Source: Lachnospiraceae bacterium
Lineage (GTDB): Bacteria > Bacillota > Clostridia > Lachnospirales > Lachnospiraceae
DNA: 64,000 nt
Assembly: GCA_023664345.1 (NCBI GenBank)
Contig: JAMPFQ010000011.1
Span: 1-64,000 of the forward strand
Direction: 5' to 3'
Position 1 is the stretch's first letter; the number at the start of each line of letters is the position of its first letter. The notes under the pieces are model-generated. The model did no database searches and was not told where the DNA came from. It saw only the letters and a list, made by a program, of their open reading frames with translations. A program made the translations under genes and the position numbers. This document shows, piece by piece, positions 42,366-51,512 of this stretch.

Positions 42366-43235
42366 ATGTGGCTTGTTATGGCGGTTTTATCGGCATTTTT
42401 TGCGGGGGTGACATCCATTCTCGCCAAATGCGGCATCAAAAAGACGGACTCGGACGTGGCTACGGCGATCAGGACGGTGGTGGTCCTGCTGTTTTCATGG
42501 GTGATGGTGTTCGTTGTGGGTTCTTACGGGCAGATTGGGACGATCCGGCTGAAATCGCTCCTTTTCCTGATCCTGTCGGGGCTTGCAACCGGCGCGTCAT
42601 GGCTCTGTTACTTCAAGGCCCTTTCCATGGGGGATGTAAACAGAGTGGTTCCCATTGACAAGTCCAGCACCATCTTGTCCGTGCTCCTCGCCATCATCTG
42701 TTTCGGGGAGACGGAGCATCTTGCGGTAAAGCTTTGCTGTACGGCTGTGCTGGCGGTGGGCATCTTCCTGATGGTGGAAAAGAAGCAGACGGAGAAGAAA
42801 GACATTGACAGGAAGTGGATGCTTTACGCCGTCCTGTCCGCCGTGTTCGCGGCGCTGACTTCCGTTCTGGCCAAAGTGGGCATTACCGGCGTGGAGTCTG
42901 ATCTGGGCACAGCTCTGCGCACCGGCGTGGTGCTCCTCATGGCGTGGGCGATCGTTTTTATGAAAGGAAAGCAGAGTCAGGTAAAAGAGATCGACCGGAA
43001 AGAGTTATGCTACATATCCCTTTCCGGCCTGGCCACAGGCGCATCCTGGCTCTGTTATTATTATGCCATACAAAACGGCGTGGTCAGCGTGGTGGTGCCC
43101 ATCGATAAAATGAGCATCCTTGTGACAGTGCTGTTTTCCGGGCGGGTCTTTCACGAGAGATTAAGCAGGAAAGCCTTTGCCGGGTTATGCCTGATGACTG
43201 CGGCGACGCTGGTAATGGCAGGAAACTCCCTGTGA
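42366..43235 (+). CDS. EamA/DMT family transporter
   Basis: A 289-residue protein with ten membrane segments and a strong internal repeat: SILAKCGIKKTDSDVATAIR versus SVLAKVGITGVESDLGTALR, and SGLATGASWLCY in both halves. This is the EamA duplication of drug/metabolite transporters; substrate unknown. ATG 42366 has AGGAGG nine bases upstream; ATG 42360 would be only three bases away. It is flanked by two sugar-hydrolase genes on the other strand. Confidence 0.88.
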   Translation: MWLVMAVLSAFFAGVTSILAKCGIKKTDSDVATAIRTVVVLLFSWVMVFVVGSYGQIGTIRLKSLLFLILSGLATGASWLCYFKALSMGDVNRVVPIDKSSTILSVLLAIICFGETEHLAVKLCCTAVLAVGIFLMVEKKQTEKKDIDRKWMLYAVLSAVFAALTSVLAKVGITGVESDLGTALRTGVVLLMAWAIVFMKGKQSQVKEIDRKELCYISLSGLATGASWLCYYYAIQNGVVSVVVPIDKMSILVTVLFSGRVFHERLSRKAFAGLCLMTAATLVMAGNSL

Positions 43236-43239
43236 GCGG

Positions 43240-44712
43240 TCACGGCTCGTTTCTTTTCAGACAGTATACATGTTCAAACCCCAGATAGTTCAGAGTGGCG
43301 GCTGCCTGTCTGCTGCGTTTCCCTGTGGAACAGTATAGTATGATGTCCACGGCCTTATCCGGAAAAGTCTGTTCCGCGGTCACATGGATCTCCGTATAGG
43401 GAAGATTGATGGCGTTTTCCGGGTGACCGATCCTGTATTCCTCCGCGCTTCTCACATCCACAAGGGACGCGCCCTGATCCATCAGGGACCGGGCAGTCTC
43501 TGGAGAGATCGTTTCCGCCGTCTGCGGCGTTTCTCCCGATCCGGTATGGATATCCGCTGCAGCAGCGGAATATTCGCTTTCTATCTGAAATACTTTTGTC
43601 TCGTGGGGCGCAACGCATAAGTCCGCCGGCATATTGATATTTTCGTGAGCCTGCAGATCCCGTATGGAGCGGATCTCACCCTGCAGCCCCAGTTCGGAAA
43701 AGGTAAAGTCCATCCAAAGCGGCTGTTCGCTCCTGTTGAGAAAGGCGACAGCCTTGCGGTTTGAGTGGGCGGTGCCCAGATCTTTCACCCAGATCTCTCC
43801 CAGCAGTTCGCCCGTGCGGCTTCGGAATTCTTTTACAACATATGCCTGGATACAGGCGGTGTCCTGGTCGATCGCGATCAGTTCCCTGTTTTTCAATATC
43901 TCCAGCGTTGTCCCGTCGATCTTCGTCAGGTCGCATCCGATCATAAGGGGCGTGGACATCATGCACCACATGGCGAAATGGGTTCTTTCATCAACGGCGC
44001 TCATCCCGTTGCCGATCTGCATCATGTCCAGATCGTTGACGTGTCCGGGCCTGCAATATCTTGCCAGGGGCTTGATGTTGTCTATCTGATGGAGCACTGA
44101 CTTAAAATCCGGTGAGATATCCGCGCCTGTCCGCCAGGAATCGGCGATGTCCGCGGCCCATGCCCCGGGGAACTGCCAGCGGCATATGTTGTATACAATG
44201 CATTTGCCTGTCCGATCCCTGATCTCGTCTATGATCTTGCCGATCTTGGTGTACTGCTCCTGCTCGTCCAGGCCAAGGCGCAGCCCGCCGCACCAGTCAA
44301 CTTTGATAAAGTCAAAGCCGCATTCCTCAAGGTACATGGCCAGATCCTGTTCCTCATACTCGTACAATCCTACATTATCGCCGTTTTGACCCTCTCGGTC
44401 ATAGTAAAAGCCGCAGGTCTTATCGCCGCCTTCCGCATAGGTTCCCGCTTTTAAGCCCAGGCTGTGCGCGTAGTCGGCTACGGGTTTTATGCCGTTGGGG
44501 AATCTTTCTTTATGAAATTGCAGGATGCCTTTTTCATCGCGTCCGCCAAAGAAGCCGTCGTCCATATTCAGGTAAGTATACCCACATTCGGCAAGCCCTG
44601 TATTTACAAGGGCATCCGCCTGCTCTTTCATTCTCTGTTCGCTGATATCCGTTCGGAAACAGTTCCATGACGCCCACCCCATGATCGGCGTTTTCCTTGT
44701 ATTTTCACTCAT
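43240..44712 (-). CDS. GH27 alpha-galactosidase fused to a C-terminal rhodanese
   Basis: A 490-residue protein. Residues 1-380 are GH27: TPIMGWASWNCF, NMDDGFFGGRDEKG, nucleophile Asp139 in FDFIKVDWCGG, acid/base Asp198 in WRTGADISPDF, then a small beta-domain (FNRSEQ-like AFLNRSEQ). Residues ~395-490 are a rhodanese: LVDVRSAEEYRIGHPENAIN and the catalytic loop CSTGKR with Cys461. No signal peptide, so it is cytoplasmic. This pairing is unusual; a linker (~383-400) joins the domains and there is no stop or frameshift between. ATG 44712 follows AAAAAGGAAATCAGCG. Confidence 0.88.
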   Translation of the reverse strand: MSENTRKTPIMGWASWNCFRTDISEQRMKEQADALVNTGLAECGYTYLNMDDGFFGGRDEKGILQFHKERFPNGIKPVADYAHSLGLKAGTYAEGGDKTCGFYYDREGQNGDNVGLYEYEEQDLAMYLEECGFDFIKVDWCGGLRLGLDEQEQYTKIGKIIDEIRDRTGKCIVYNICRWQFPGAWAADIADSWRTGADISPDFKSVLHQIDNIKPLARYCRPGHVNDLDMMQIGNGMSAVDERTHFAMWCMMSTPLMIGCDLTKIDGTTLEILKNRELIAIDQDTACIQAYVVKEFRSRTGELLGEIWVKDLGTAHSNRKAVAFLNRSEQPLWMDFTFSELGLQGEIRSIRDLQAHENINMPADLCVAPHETKVFQIESEYSAAAADIHTGSGETPQTAETISPETARSLMDQGASLVDVRSAEEYRIGHPENAINLPYTEIHVTAEQTFPDKAVDIILYCSTGKRSRQAAATLNYLGFEHVYCLKRNEP

Positions 44713-44775
44713 CGCTGATTTCCTTTTTAGATTATTCTGGCAGATTATGGGAGGATAGTCAATATGATTTTTCCC

Positions 44776-44804
44776 TTGCAGATCACTGCCCGTTGTGATA
44801 CTAT
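44776..44804 (+). promoter_or_regulatory. Promoter of the ABC-F leader
   Basis: TTGCAG (44776-44781), 17-nt spacer, TACTAT (44799-44804). It would start an RNA near 44811 in the 477-base gap before the ABC-F gene. Confidence 0.5.
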
Positions 44805-44810
44805 AGGCAC

Positions 44811-45046
44811 ATAAAAGAGAAAGGCACAGAATTGTGCAGGGTGAGAGGATGAGCAGCAGATAGTTTGAGAAGGAAAGGACAGACATTGACCACGACAGAG
44901 GCTGGGATGCCAGCCTGGTTTCGTTTGTGTACGCCGGATCAGATTATCTCACTCATTTCAGGGCCGTTGATCTTGCCAGGGGCTTTATCCCCGCGAGGTC
45001 TTTGATCTGTATGTGAGCCTGTTTCCGGCAACGGAAACAGGCTTTT
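44811..45046 (+). promoter_or_regulatory. Possible attenuator leader of the ABC-F gene
   Basis: Leader RNA region between the TACTAT promoter and a terminator. It has a tiny reading frame with a ribosome site, MSSR at 44849-44863 after GGGTGAGAGG, GGGG/CCCC and other small stems, and a strong terminator: GCCTGTTTCCG (45017-45027) / CGGAAACAGGC (45032-45042) with TTTT. A leader peptide followed by a terminator 145 nt before an ABC-F gene is the layout of antibiotic-sensing attenuators. No antiterminator pairing was worked out, so this is tentative. Confidence 0.45.
45017..45046 (+). terminator. Terminator ahead of the ABC-F gene
   Basis: An 11-bp stem with loop GCAA and a TTTT tail, oriented towards the ABC-F gene. 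There is no complete gene upstream on this strand to terminate, which suggests a regulatory leader. Confidence 0.75.
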
Positions 45047-45056
45047 CCTATGTGCG

Positions 45057-45174
45057 AATAAGCAGAGTCAGAAATGCGCACGAACATCTGCCATGCTCGC
45101 ATGAGCAGATGAGAGAGGGCATTTATGACGAGCAACGCGAACGAGAAAGGCGAAGCCTTTCGAGTCTGCTTATT
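45057..45174 (+). repeat. Nested palindromic element before the ABC-F gene
   Basis: Outer stem AATAAGCAGA (45057-45066) / TCTGCTTATT (45165-45174). Inside are AAATGC/GCATTT, CATCTGC/GCAGATG and GAAAGGC/GCCTTTC. The general build (a long outer arm enclosing several hairpins) resembles the element at 7182-7297, though the bases differ. It ends just before the ribosome site of the ABC-F gene. Confidence 0.6.
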
Positions 45175-45189
45175 TAATGGAGGGATTTT

Positions 45190-46734
45190 ATGTTACAGAT
45201 CAGGAATCTGACTATCACACACAAAAAGGATCTGCGCGTCCTGCTGCAGGACTTCTCCTGTGTGCTGAACGCGGGGGATAAGGCTGTGATCATCGGGGAG
45301 GAGGGGGATGGGAAATCCACGCTGTTAAAGTGGATCTGTGCCCCTGAACTCATAGAAGATTACGCGGAAGCCGCAGGAGAGAGGATCGCAGGTGGTGAGC
45401 GGCTGGCATATCTGCCGCAGGAACTGCCCGGAGAAGATCTGGGAAAGACGGTCTATGAATTTTTTGCGGAGGAACCGGCCTTTTATGAGCAGACGCCGAA
45501 AGAACTGGGAAAGCTGGCAAAGGAGCTTAATCTCTCCCCGGAGTTCTTTTATGGGGAGCAGCTTATGGGAACCTTGTCCGGCGGAGAGAAAGTGAAAGCG
45601 CAGCTGATGCGGCTGCTTCTGAAAGATCCCACCGTGCTCCTGCTGGATGAGCCCTCCAACGATATCGATGTGGAGACGCTGGAATGGATGGAGCGGATGA
45701 TCAATGGATGGGAGCATATCATTTTATTCATATCCCACGATGAGACGTTGATCGAAAACACGGCCAACCTGGTGATTCATATAGAGCAGATCCGGAGAAA
45801 GACCAGGACCAGATACACAGTGGTGCGCCTGCCCTACAGAAAGTATCTGGAGGAGCGGCGGGACCGATCTGCGAAGCAGGAGCAGCGGGCGCTGGAGGAG
45901 CGGCGGGAAAAGAAGATCCGGGATGAAAAATTCCAGAGGATCTGCCAGAGCGTGGAATACGCCCAGGCCAATGTTTCAAGGCAAAGCCCGGGGGAAGGCA
46001 AGCTTCTGAAAAAGAAGATGCACGTGGTGAAGTCCATGGAGAGGCGGTTTGCCAGGGAAGACAGGGAGATGACGGAAATGCCGGAGGAGGAGAGCGCTAT
46101 CTATTTCCGGCTGGGGGATCAAAGCGCCGCGATTCCGGCGGGAAAGGGCGTCATTGACTTTTCCCTGGACAGATTATGTGCGCCGGGGGAGGGGAGGATT
46201 CTTGCGGAAAATGTCCGGCTTCTGGTCAGAGGGTCGGAGAAGATATGTATTGTGGGAAGCAACGGAGCGGGGAAGACCACGCTTTTAAGGAAGATGGCGG
46301 AGGGGCTCCTGGGCAGGAAGGATATCCGTGCGGAATATATGCCCCAGGATTACGAGGATCTGCTGGATCTGGCGCTGACCCCGGTGGACTATCTTGATGT
46401 TTCCGGGGAGAAAGAAGAACGCACCAGGATCAGGACATATCTGGGTTCTCTGAAATATACCGCCGATGAGATGGATCATCCCATAGCGCAGTTATCGGGG
46501 GGACAGAAAGCAAAAGTGCTGCTGCTGAAGATGAGCCTGTCGGGGGCAAATGTGCTTCTGCTGGACGAGCCTACGCGGAATTTCTCGCCATTGTCCGGTC
46601 CGGTCATCCGCAGGATGCTGGCGGAATTTCCCGGGGCGATCATCAGTATCTCCCATGACAGGAAGTATATCGATGAAGTGTGCCGGAAAGTCTATCGGCT
46701 GACCGGGAGCGGGCTGCGGCTGGAGAGGGAGTAA
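45190..46734 (+). CDS. ABC-F family ATPase
   Basis: A 514-residue soluble protein with two ABC domains and no membrane segments. Walker A motifs: GEEGDGKST (residues 36-44) and GSNGAGKTT (near 356); signatures LSGGEKVKAQ and LSGGQKAKV; a charged interdomain linker (~215-290). ABC-F proteins bind ribosomes, some protecting them from antibiotics. The second Walker B reads LDEPTRNFSP instead of the usual LDEPTNHLD. ATG 45190 follows TGGAGGGATTTT. Confidence 0.9.
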   Translation: MLQIRNLTITHKKDLRVLLQDFSCVLNAGDKAVIIGEEGDGKSTLLKWICAPELIEDYAEAAGERIAGGERLAYLPQELPGEDLGKTVYEFFAEEPAFYEQTPKELGKLAKELNLSPEFFYGEQLMGTLSGGEKVKAQLMRLLLKDPTVLLLDEPSNDIDVETLEWMERMINGWEHIILFISHDETLIENTANLVIHIEQIRRKTRTRYTVVRLPYRKYLEERRDRSAKQEQRALEERREKKIRDEKFQRICQSVEYAQANVSRQSPGEGKLLKKKMHVVKSMERRFAREDREMTEMPEEESAIYFRLGDQSAAIPAGKGVIDFSLDRLCAPGEGRILAENVRLLVRGSEKICIVGSNGAGKTTLLRKMAEGLLGRKDIRAEYMPQDYEDLLDLALTPVDYLDVSGEKEERTRIRTYLGSLKYTADEMDHPIAQLSGGQKAKVLLLKMSLSGANVLLLDEPTRNFSPLSGPVIRRMLAEFPGAIISISHDRKYIDEVCRKVYRLTGSGLRLERE

Positions 46735-46821
46735 ACAAACCGCCTGAAAAAACTCGACAACCTGCGGAAATTGTTATATAGTTGTTAGTATACATTCAGA
46801 TCATAAACGGGGAGGTATCAG

Positions 46822-47796
46822 ATGGAAAAACTGTTGTTAAAGGCCTGCCAGAACGGACAAAAAGGGGTAGTGATGGCATTCCTGAAAAAGGATGGGATCA
46901 ATGTCAACGCGGTGGACGAGCGGGGGATGGCGCCGATCCATTATGCCTGCGGCAAGGGTTACAGGGACATTGTGAAAATGCTGCTGGAAAAGGACGCGGA
47001 TGTGAACCTGATATCCAATACCAGCGTGACGCCGCTCCACATGGCGGTGCATTCGGGAAATAAGGAGATCATCAAGCTTCTGGCGGACGCGGGAGCGGAC
47101 ATCAATGCCACCGACAAGAACGGAAAGACGCCGCTGATCTATGCTGTGGAAGCTAAGAAAGCGGAGGCTGCCAGATATCTGATGGAGATCGGAGCAGATA
47201 GTTCCGTTATGGATAACGAGAATCATACGGCGCTGGATTATGCCAATGCCCTGGGGCTTGTACAGCTGATCGAGAGCATGTCAAAGGAGGGCGCGGGAAC
47301 CGCGGACGCTTACGGCAACACACCGCTCCATCAGGCCTGCTATCATGAACAGGGAGAAGTGGTAAAGGCCATGCTGGCAAAGGGGGACGTTGACATCAAC
47401 GCCCGCAATGACAGCAGGCAGACCCCGCTCTATGTGGCGGTCGCGGAGGATAACCTGCTGATCGCGGAACTGCTGCTGGAGGCGGGGGCAGATCCCAACA
47501 TCAGCGGCAATAACGGCTATTCCCCGCTGCACATGGCCGCAGGCAATATGAATGAGCATCTGGTAAAGAAACTGCTTGAGAGCGGTGCCCGGATCAACGA
47601 ACGGGATGAGGACGGGGAGACGGCGCTGATCATCGCCGCAAGGAAAGGCAGCAATTATATCGTGGAAACCCTGTTGGCGAACGGCGCGGATGTTGCTTAC
47701 ACGGATCTGGCGGAGCATACGGCCCTCTATTACGCAACCGAGGCCGGCAACAACGATATCGTGGAGAAGCTGCTGATGGCAGGGGCGGAGAATTGA
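46822..47796 (+). CDS. Ankyrin-repeat protein
   Basis: A 324-residue protein made almost entirely of about nine 33-residue ankyrin repeats (GMAPIHYACGKGYRDIVKML; GNTPLHQACYHEQ; GYSPLHMAAGNMNEHLVKKL; GETALIIAARKGSNYIVETL). No signal peptide, so a cytoplasmic protein-binding scaffold. Partner unknown. The start follows GGGGAGGTATCAG. Confidence 0.92.
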   Translation: MEKLLLKACQNGQKGVVMAFLKKDGINVNAVDERGMAPIHYACGKGYRDIVKMLLEKDADVNLISNTSVTPLHMAVHSGNKEIIKLLADAGADINATDKNGKTPLIYAVEAKKAEAARYLMEIGADSSVMDNENHTALDYANALGLVQLIESMSKEGAGTADAYGNTPLHQACYHEQGEVVKAMLAKGDVDINARNDSRQTPLYVAVAEDNLLIAELLLEAGADPNISGNNGYSPLHMAAGNMNEHLVKKLLESGARINERDEDGETALIIAARKGSNYIVETLLANGADVAYTDLAEHTALYYATEAGNNDIVEKLLMAGAEN

Positions 47797-47816
47797 AAGA
47801 CAGAGAAGATCAGCCA

Positions 47817-48045
47817 ATGAATCTCATAGAGCAGTCGATACATCTTTATGTGGGCAATTTTGATCAGGAAAAGGACAAAAGCCGTGGAAGCGCTGGAGGA
47901 GGCGGACAGGCTTTCCCCTGTGCCGGAGGACATCGCGGTGGAACTGGAGGTGGGATCATTGGCCAAAACGGTCATTTCCCGAGAGTATCCCCTGGAAATT
48001 TCTGCAGCCCAAAGTTCGCGGGTTGCGGAAAAGCATGATCATTAG
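47817..48045 (+). pseudogene. Small frame-disrupted gene
   Basis: The first frame reads MNLIEQSIHLYVGNFDQEKD and then degenerates into Gly-rich sequence. The neighbouring frame continues with KAVEALEEADRLSPVPEDIA and VISREYPLEISAAQSSRVAE to a stop at 48045. Together they suggest one ~75-residue protein broken by a shift near 47875. No family recognised; sequencing error is possible. Confidence 0.4.
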
Positions 48046-48051
48046 TATAAT
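48023..48051 (+). promoter_or_regulatory. Promoter of the ABC exporter operon
   Basis: TTGCGG (48023-48028), 17-nt spacer, TATAAT (48046-48051), 55 nt before the GTG start. Confidence 0.65.
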
Positions 48052-48105
48052 GTATGAGAGAGAATTAAGAGAGAAAAACGGTTCCGGAAAAGAGGAAACA
48101 GAAAA

Positions 48106-49881
48106 GTGCTGCAAAAAAAGACGGCGGGGATCAGGAAGATCGAACGCCCTGACAGGGTGCTGTCCTATTTTAAGCCGGAGAAAAAGATCTTATTGCTGAT
48201 CGCCATAGGAGGGATCGGTTTTAACGGGGGCATGATCGCCGGACCTTATTTTGAGGGACGTCTGGCGCAGTGCCTCTATGAATGTATACAAGGACAGGCC
48301 ACGGGCAAAGATATGCTGAGGCTTGCCGGCGTATATCTGTCGGTCATTTTCTTTGTACAGCTGATGCGCTCGTTAAAGAGATTTTCGGGCGCCAGGCTGC
48401 GGAATGACCTTGGCCGTAATATGCGGCATATGCTCTACAACGGCATTGTCCATATGAGCAGGGAAGAAGTGGAGCGGGAGAACACCGGGGCCATGATGAC
48501 CAAGGCGGTGGCGGACGTGGACGCCAGCGCCCAGGGAATGCAGCAGGTGACTACGGAGATCTTCGATACAGGCGTGCTGCTGGGTTCCTATCTGGGAATG
48601 CTCCTGGTCTATGACTGGCGGCTGACGCTGCTGGCCTGTCTGTTCATTCCCGTGGCGTATGTGATCGCCCTCTGTCTGAAAGGGCCTGTCACGAGGATCA
48701 ACGAGAGGTTCAAGCAGACGGCGGGACGGCTGAACCAGGAGACTCTGGATCGGGTGAACAATGCCATTACCTACCGGGTGTACGGAAGGGAACAGGACAG
48801 GGATCGGTCGTACGAGAAGATTCTGACGGAATATGAGAAAAACGCCGTGGCCTCCAATCTGTGGGGGAGCGCCACTACCCCCATTTACAACACCATCGCC
48901 ATGAGCGGCATCCTGTTCATCATATGGTTCGGCGGGAAAAGTGTGCTGGGTACGGGCTGGACTGTCTGGGATATCGGCATGTTCACTACGTTTGTATCCT
49001 GTTTTACCAAATTTGCGCAGAAAGTATCCTCCTCCGCCCGGATGTTCAACAATATGCAGAGGGCGCTGGTGTCCTGGAGGCGCATCAAACCGCTGTTCAG
49101 GGAATATGTGGAACTGCCCCGGCCCGACCAGGAGGCTTTTGTTGAAAAGATCCATGTGGAAAATGTGGCGGTATCTTATCCCGGCTGCGAGCCGGTCCTG
49201 CGGGGGATCTCCTTTGAAGCGGCGAAGGGGCAGGTGATCGGCATCACGGGCGCCGTGGCCTGCGGAAAGACGGCGCTGGCAAAGACTTTTATCGGGGATG
49301 CCGTCTATGAGGGGTCTATCCGGCTGGACGGGCGACAGCTCCGTGACCTGAGCGATGTGGAAAAGAGCGGGCTGATCGCCTATATGGGGCATGAGCCGGA
49401 ACTGATGAGCGACAGTGTCCGCGAAAACATCCTTCTGGGAGAGCAGGCGGATACGGCGGCATTGTTAAAAATGGTACATATGGATGAGGAAGTGAGACTC
49501 ATGCCTGACGGGGAGGATACTTATGTGGGGAGCGGCGGCCAGCAGCTGTCCGGCGGCCAGCAGGCCAGGATCGCTCTTGCCCGCACTCTCTGCCACAGCA
49601 GGAGCGTTATGATATTGGACGACCCTTTCTCCGCGGTGGATCAGCGGACGGAGCGGGAGATCTTTGAAGAGTTGAGGAGGCTGGCGGAGCATAGGATCGT
49701 CCTGCTGCTTTCCCACAGGCTGGCGCTGTTTTCGGAGACGGACGGCGTGCTGTATCTCCATGACGGCACAGGGACTTTCGGCACGCATGAGGAACTTCTG
49801 GAGGAAAACGCGGAATACGCCTCCCTTTACCGGATCCAGCAGCGTTCTGTCCGTGACAGGAGGTGTGTGTATGAACAATAA
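48106..49881 (+). CDS. ABC exporter half, subunit with degenerate catalytic Glu
   Basis: A 591-residue fused permease/ATPase: six membrane segments then an ABC domain. Walker A GAVACGKT (near 382), a good signature LSGGQQAR, and Walker B MILDDPFSAVD where the catalytic Glu is Asp. This is the pattern of one half of heterodimeric exporters such as TM287/288. The start is GTG 48106 after AAGAGGAAACAG. It overlaps the partner gene by 11 nt. Confidence 0.9.
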   Translation: MLQKKTAGIRKIERPDRVLSYFKPEKKILLLIAIGGIGFNGGMIAGPYFEGRLAQCLYECIQGQATGKDMLRLAGVYLSVIFFVQLMRSLKRFSGARLRNDLGRNMRHMLYNGIVHMSREEVERENTGAMMTKAVADVDASAQGMQQVTTEIFDTGVLLGSYLGMLLVYDWRLTLLACLFIPVAYVIALCLKGPVTRINERFKQTAGRLNQETLDRVNNAITYRVYGREQDRDRSYEKILTEYEKNAVASNLWGSATTPIYNTIAMSGILFIIWFGGKSVLGTGWTVWDIGMFTTFVSCFTKFAQKVSSSARMFNNMQRALVSWRRIKPLFREYVELPRPDQEAFVEKIHVENVAVSYPGCEPVLRGISFEAAKGQVIGITGAVACGKTALAKTFIGDAVYEGSIRLDGRQLRDLSDVEKSGLIAYMGHEPELMSDSVRENILLGEQADTAALLKMVHMDEEVRLMPDGEDTYVGSGGQQLSGGQQARIALARTLCHSRSVMILDDPFSAVDQRTEREIFEELRRLAEHRIVLLLSHRLALFSETDGVLYLHDGTGTFGTHEELLEENAEYASLYRIQQRSVRDRRCVYEQ

Positions 49882-51493
49882 TATGATCGCGATCCTTTGG
49901 AAACTGGTGAAAAAGTCGAGAAAGACCGTGGCTGTGACGCTGTTTGTGATCCTGGTGTCCGTGGTCATGACGCTGATACCGCCCCTGATCCTGGAGGAGA
50001 TCGTCAACCGACTGACGGAGAAAGAGGCGCTGGTCTTAAGCGTTGCCTTTGCCTATCTGGGCATGCTGGCAGTCTCCAATCTGCTGGAATCCCTGCAGAA
50101 CGTGATGCTGACGGTGATGGGACAGAAGCTGACCCACAGCGTGCGCAGCGAGATGTGCGGAAAGCTTTCCAGGATGCAGGCAGGGTATTTTACAAAAGTG
50201 GAATCCGGCAAGATCACCTCCCGGTTCGTCAATGATGTGGACGCGGTGGATACCCTTTTCTCCAACGGGATTGTGGGAATGTTCGCCAATGCCTGCAAGG
50301 TGGTGGGTATCCTTGCGGTAATCTTCTATAAGAGTCTGGGGCTGGGGATCCTGCTCCTGTGCATCATGCCCTGCCTGTTCGTCATGACCCGCTATATCCA
50401 GAAGCGGATGCTGAAAGCCCAGATGGCCAACAGGGCAGCGATCGGAAAGGTGAACAATCATGTGCCGGAGACGATCCGCAATATGCGCAGCATCCGCACC
50501 CTCTCCATCCAGAAATATATGGAAGCGAAATATGACATTTATATTGAGGAAAGCTACCGGGCGCTGGAAAAGACCAATTTTTACAATGCCATTTATTCGC
50601 CCATCGTGGTCAGCCTCAGTTCCTGCGTCATCGCCGTGATGATGGTGTGTTCCTCCATGGGCAGCGCCATGCAGCAGTTTTTCGGCATCACGGTGGGCAG
50701 CGCGGTGGCGATCATTGCCTATGTGGGAAAGGTGTTCAATCCCATTGAGAGCATCGGCATGGAGATCCAGAACATCCAGACTGCCATCGCCGGTATCAGG
50801 CGGATTGATGAGTTTCTGGAGGAAGAAGAGGCTCCATGGTATGAGGAAGAGGAGACCCGGGGCACGGACGTAAGGTTTGAGAGCGTCAGCTTTGCCTATG
50901 ACCCGGCTCATCCGGTGCTGGAGAATCTGAATCTTACTGTGAAAGAGGGAGAGAACGTGACGCTGGCAGGCAGGACCGGCGCCGGTAAGAGCACTGTGTT
51001 CCGGCTGCTTCTGGGTCTGTATGAGCCCCAGGAGGGAAGCGTTACCATAGGGGGAGTGGCCGCAGGCCATATTTCCGGGGAAAAGCGGCGTTATTTCCTG
51101 GGATATGTGGAGCAGCAGTTCCATCCCTGCATGGGAACGGTGGAGGATCAGATCACTCTGTATGACCCTGCTTTTGACAGAAAGACGGTGGAAGAGACCG
51201 CCCAAATGGTGGGACTGCACGAGAAGATACTGGCGCTGCCACAGGGGTATGACACGCCCATGGAACATGCAGACTTTTCCCAGGGGGAACTGCAGCTTCT
51301 GTCCATAGCCAGGGCAGTGGTGGCAAGACCAAAGATCATGCTGCTGGACGAGATCACTGCCAATCTGGACAGCGTGACGGAAGCCAGAGTGCTGGAAGTG
51401 CTTAAGAAGGCGTCGGAGGGCAGGACCGTGATCTCCATCTCCCACAGGATACATGAGAAAATGCAGCAAGGAAGGCTGATAATGATCGGTTAG
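49871..51493 (+). CDS. ABC exporter half, subunit with degenerate signature
   Basis: A 540-residue exporter half: six membrane segments, Walker A GRTGAGKST (near 367), Walker B IMLLDEITANLD with the catalytic Glu, but the signature is FSQGE instead of LSGGQ. With the partner, one composite ATP site is complete (this Walker A/B with the partner's LSGGQ) and one is degenerate. ATG 49871 has AGGAGG upstream and lies inside the end of the preceding gene. Substrate unknown. Confidence 0.9.
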   Translation: MNNNMIAILWKLVKKSRKTVAVTLFVILVSVVMTLIPPLILEEIVNRLTEKEALVLSVAFAYLGMLAVSNLLESLQNVMLTVMGQKLTHSVRSEMCGKLSRMQAGYFTKVESGKITSRFVNDVDAVDTLFSNGIVGMFANACKVVGILAVIFYKSLGLGILLLCIMPCLFVMTRYIQKRMLKAQMANRAAIGKVNNHVPETIRNMRSIRTLSIQKYMEAKYDIYIEESYRALEKTNFYNAIYSPIVVSLSSCVIAVMMVCSSMGSAMQQFFGITVGSAVAIIAYVGKVFNPIESIGMEIQNIQTAIAGIRRIDEFLEEEEAPWYEEEETRGTDVRFESVSFAYDPAHPVLENLNLTVKEGENVTLAGRTGAGKSTVFRLLLGLYEPQEGSVTIGGVAAGHISGEKRRYFLGYVEQQFHPCMGTVEDQITLYDPAFDRKTVEETAQMVGLHEKILALPQGYDTPMEHADFSQGELQLLSIARAVVARPKIMLLDEITANLDSVTEARVLEVLKKASEGRTVISISHRIHEKMQQGRLIMIG

Positions 51494-51512
51494 AAGAATT
51501 CAGGAGGTCAGA

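Noticed and set aside
44886..45016. Protein-coding remnant in the ABC-F leader
   Set aside because: Two frames stay open for about 40 codons but neither shows a known domain or a proper start.
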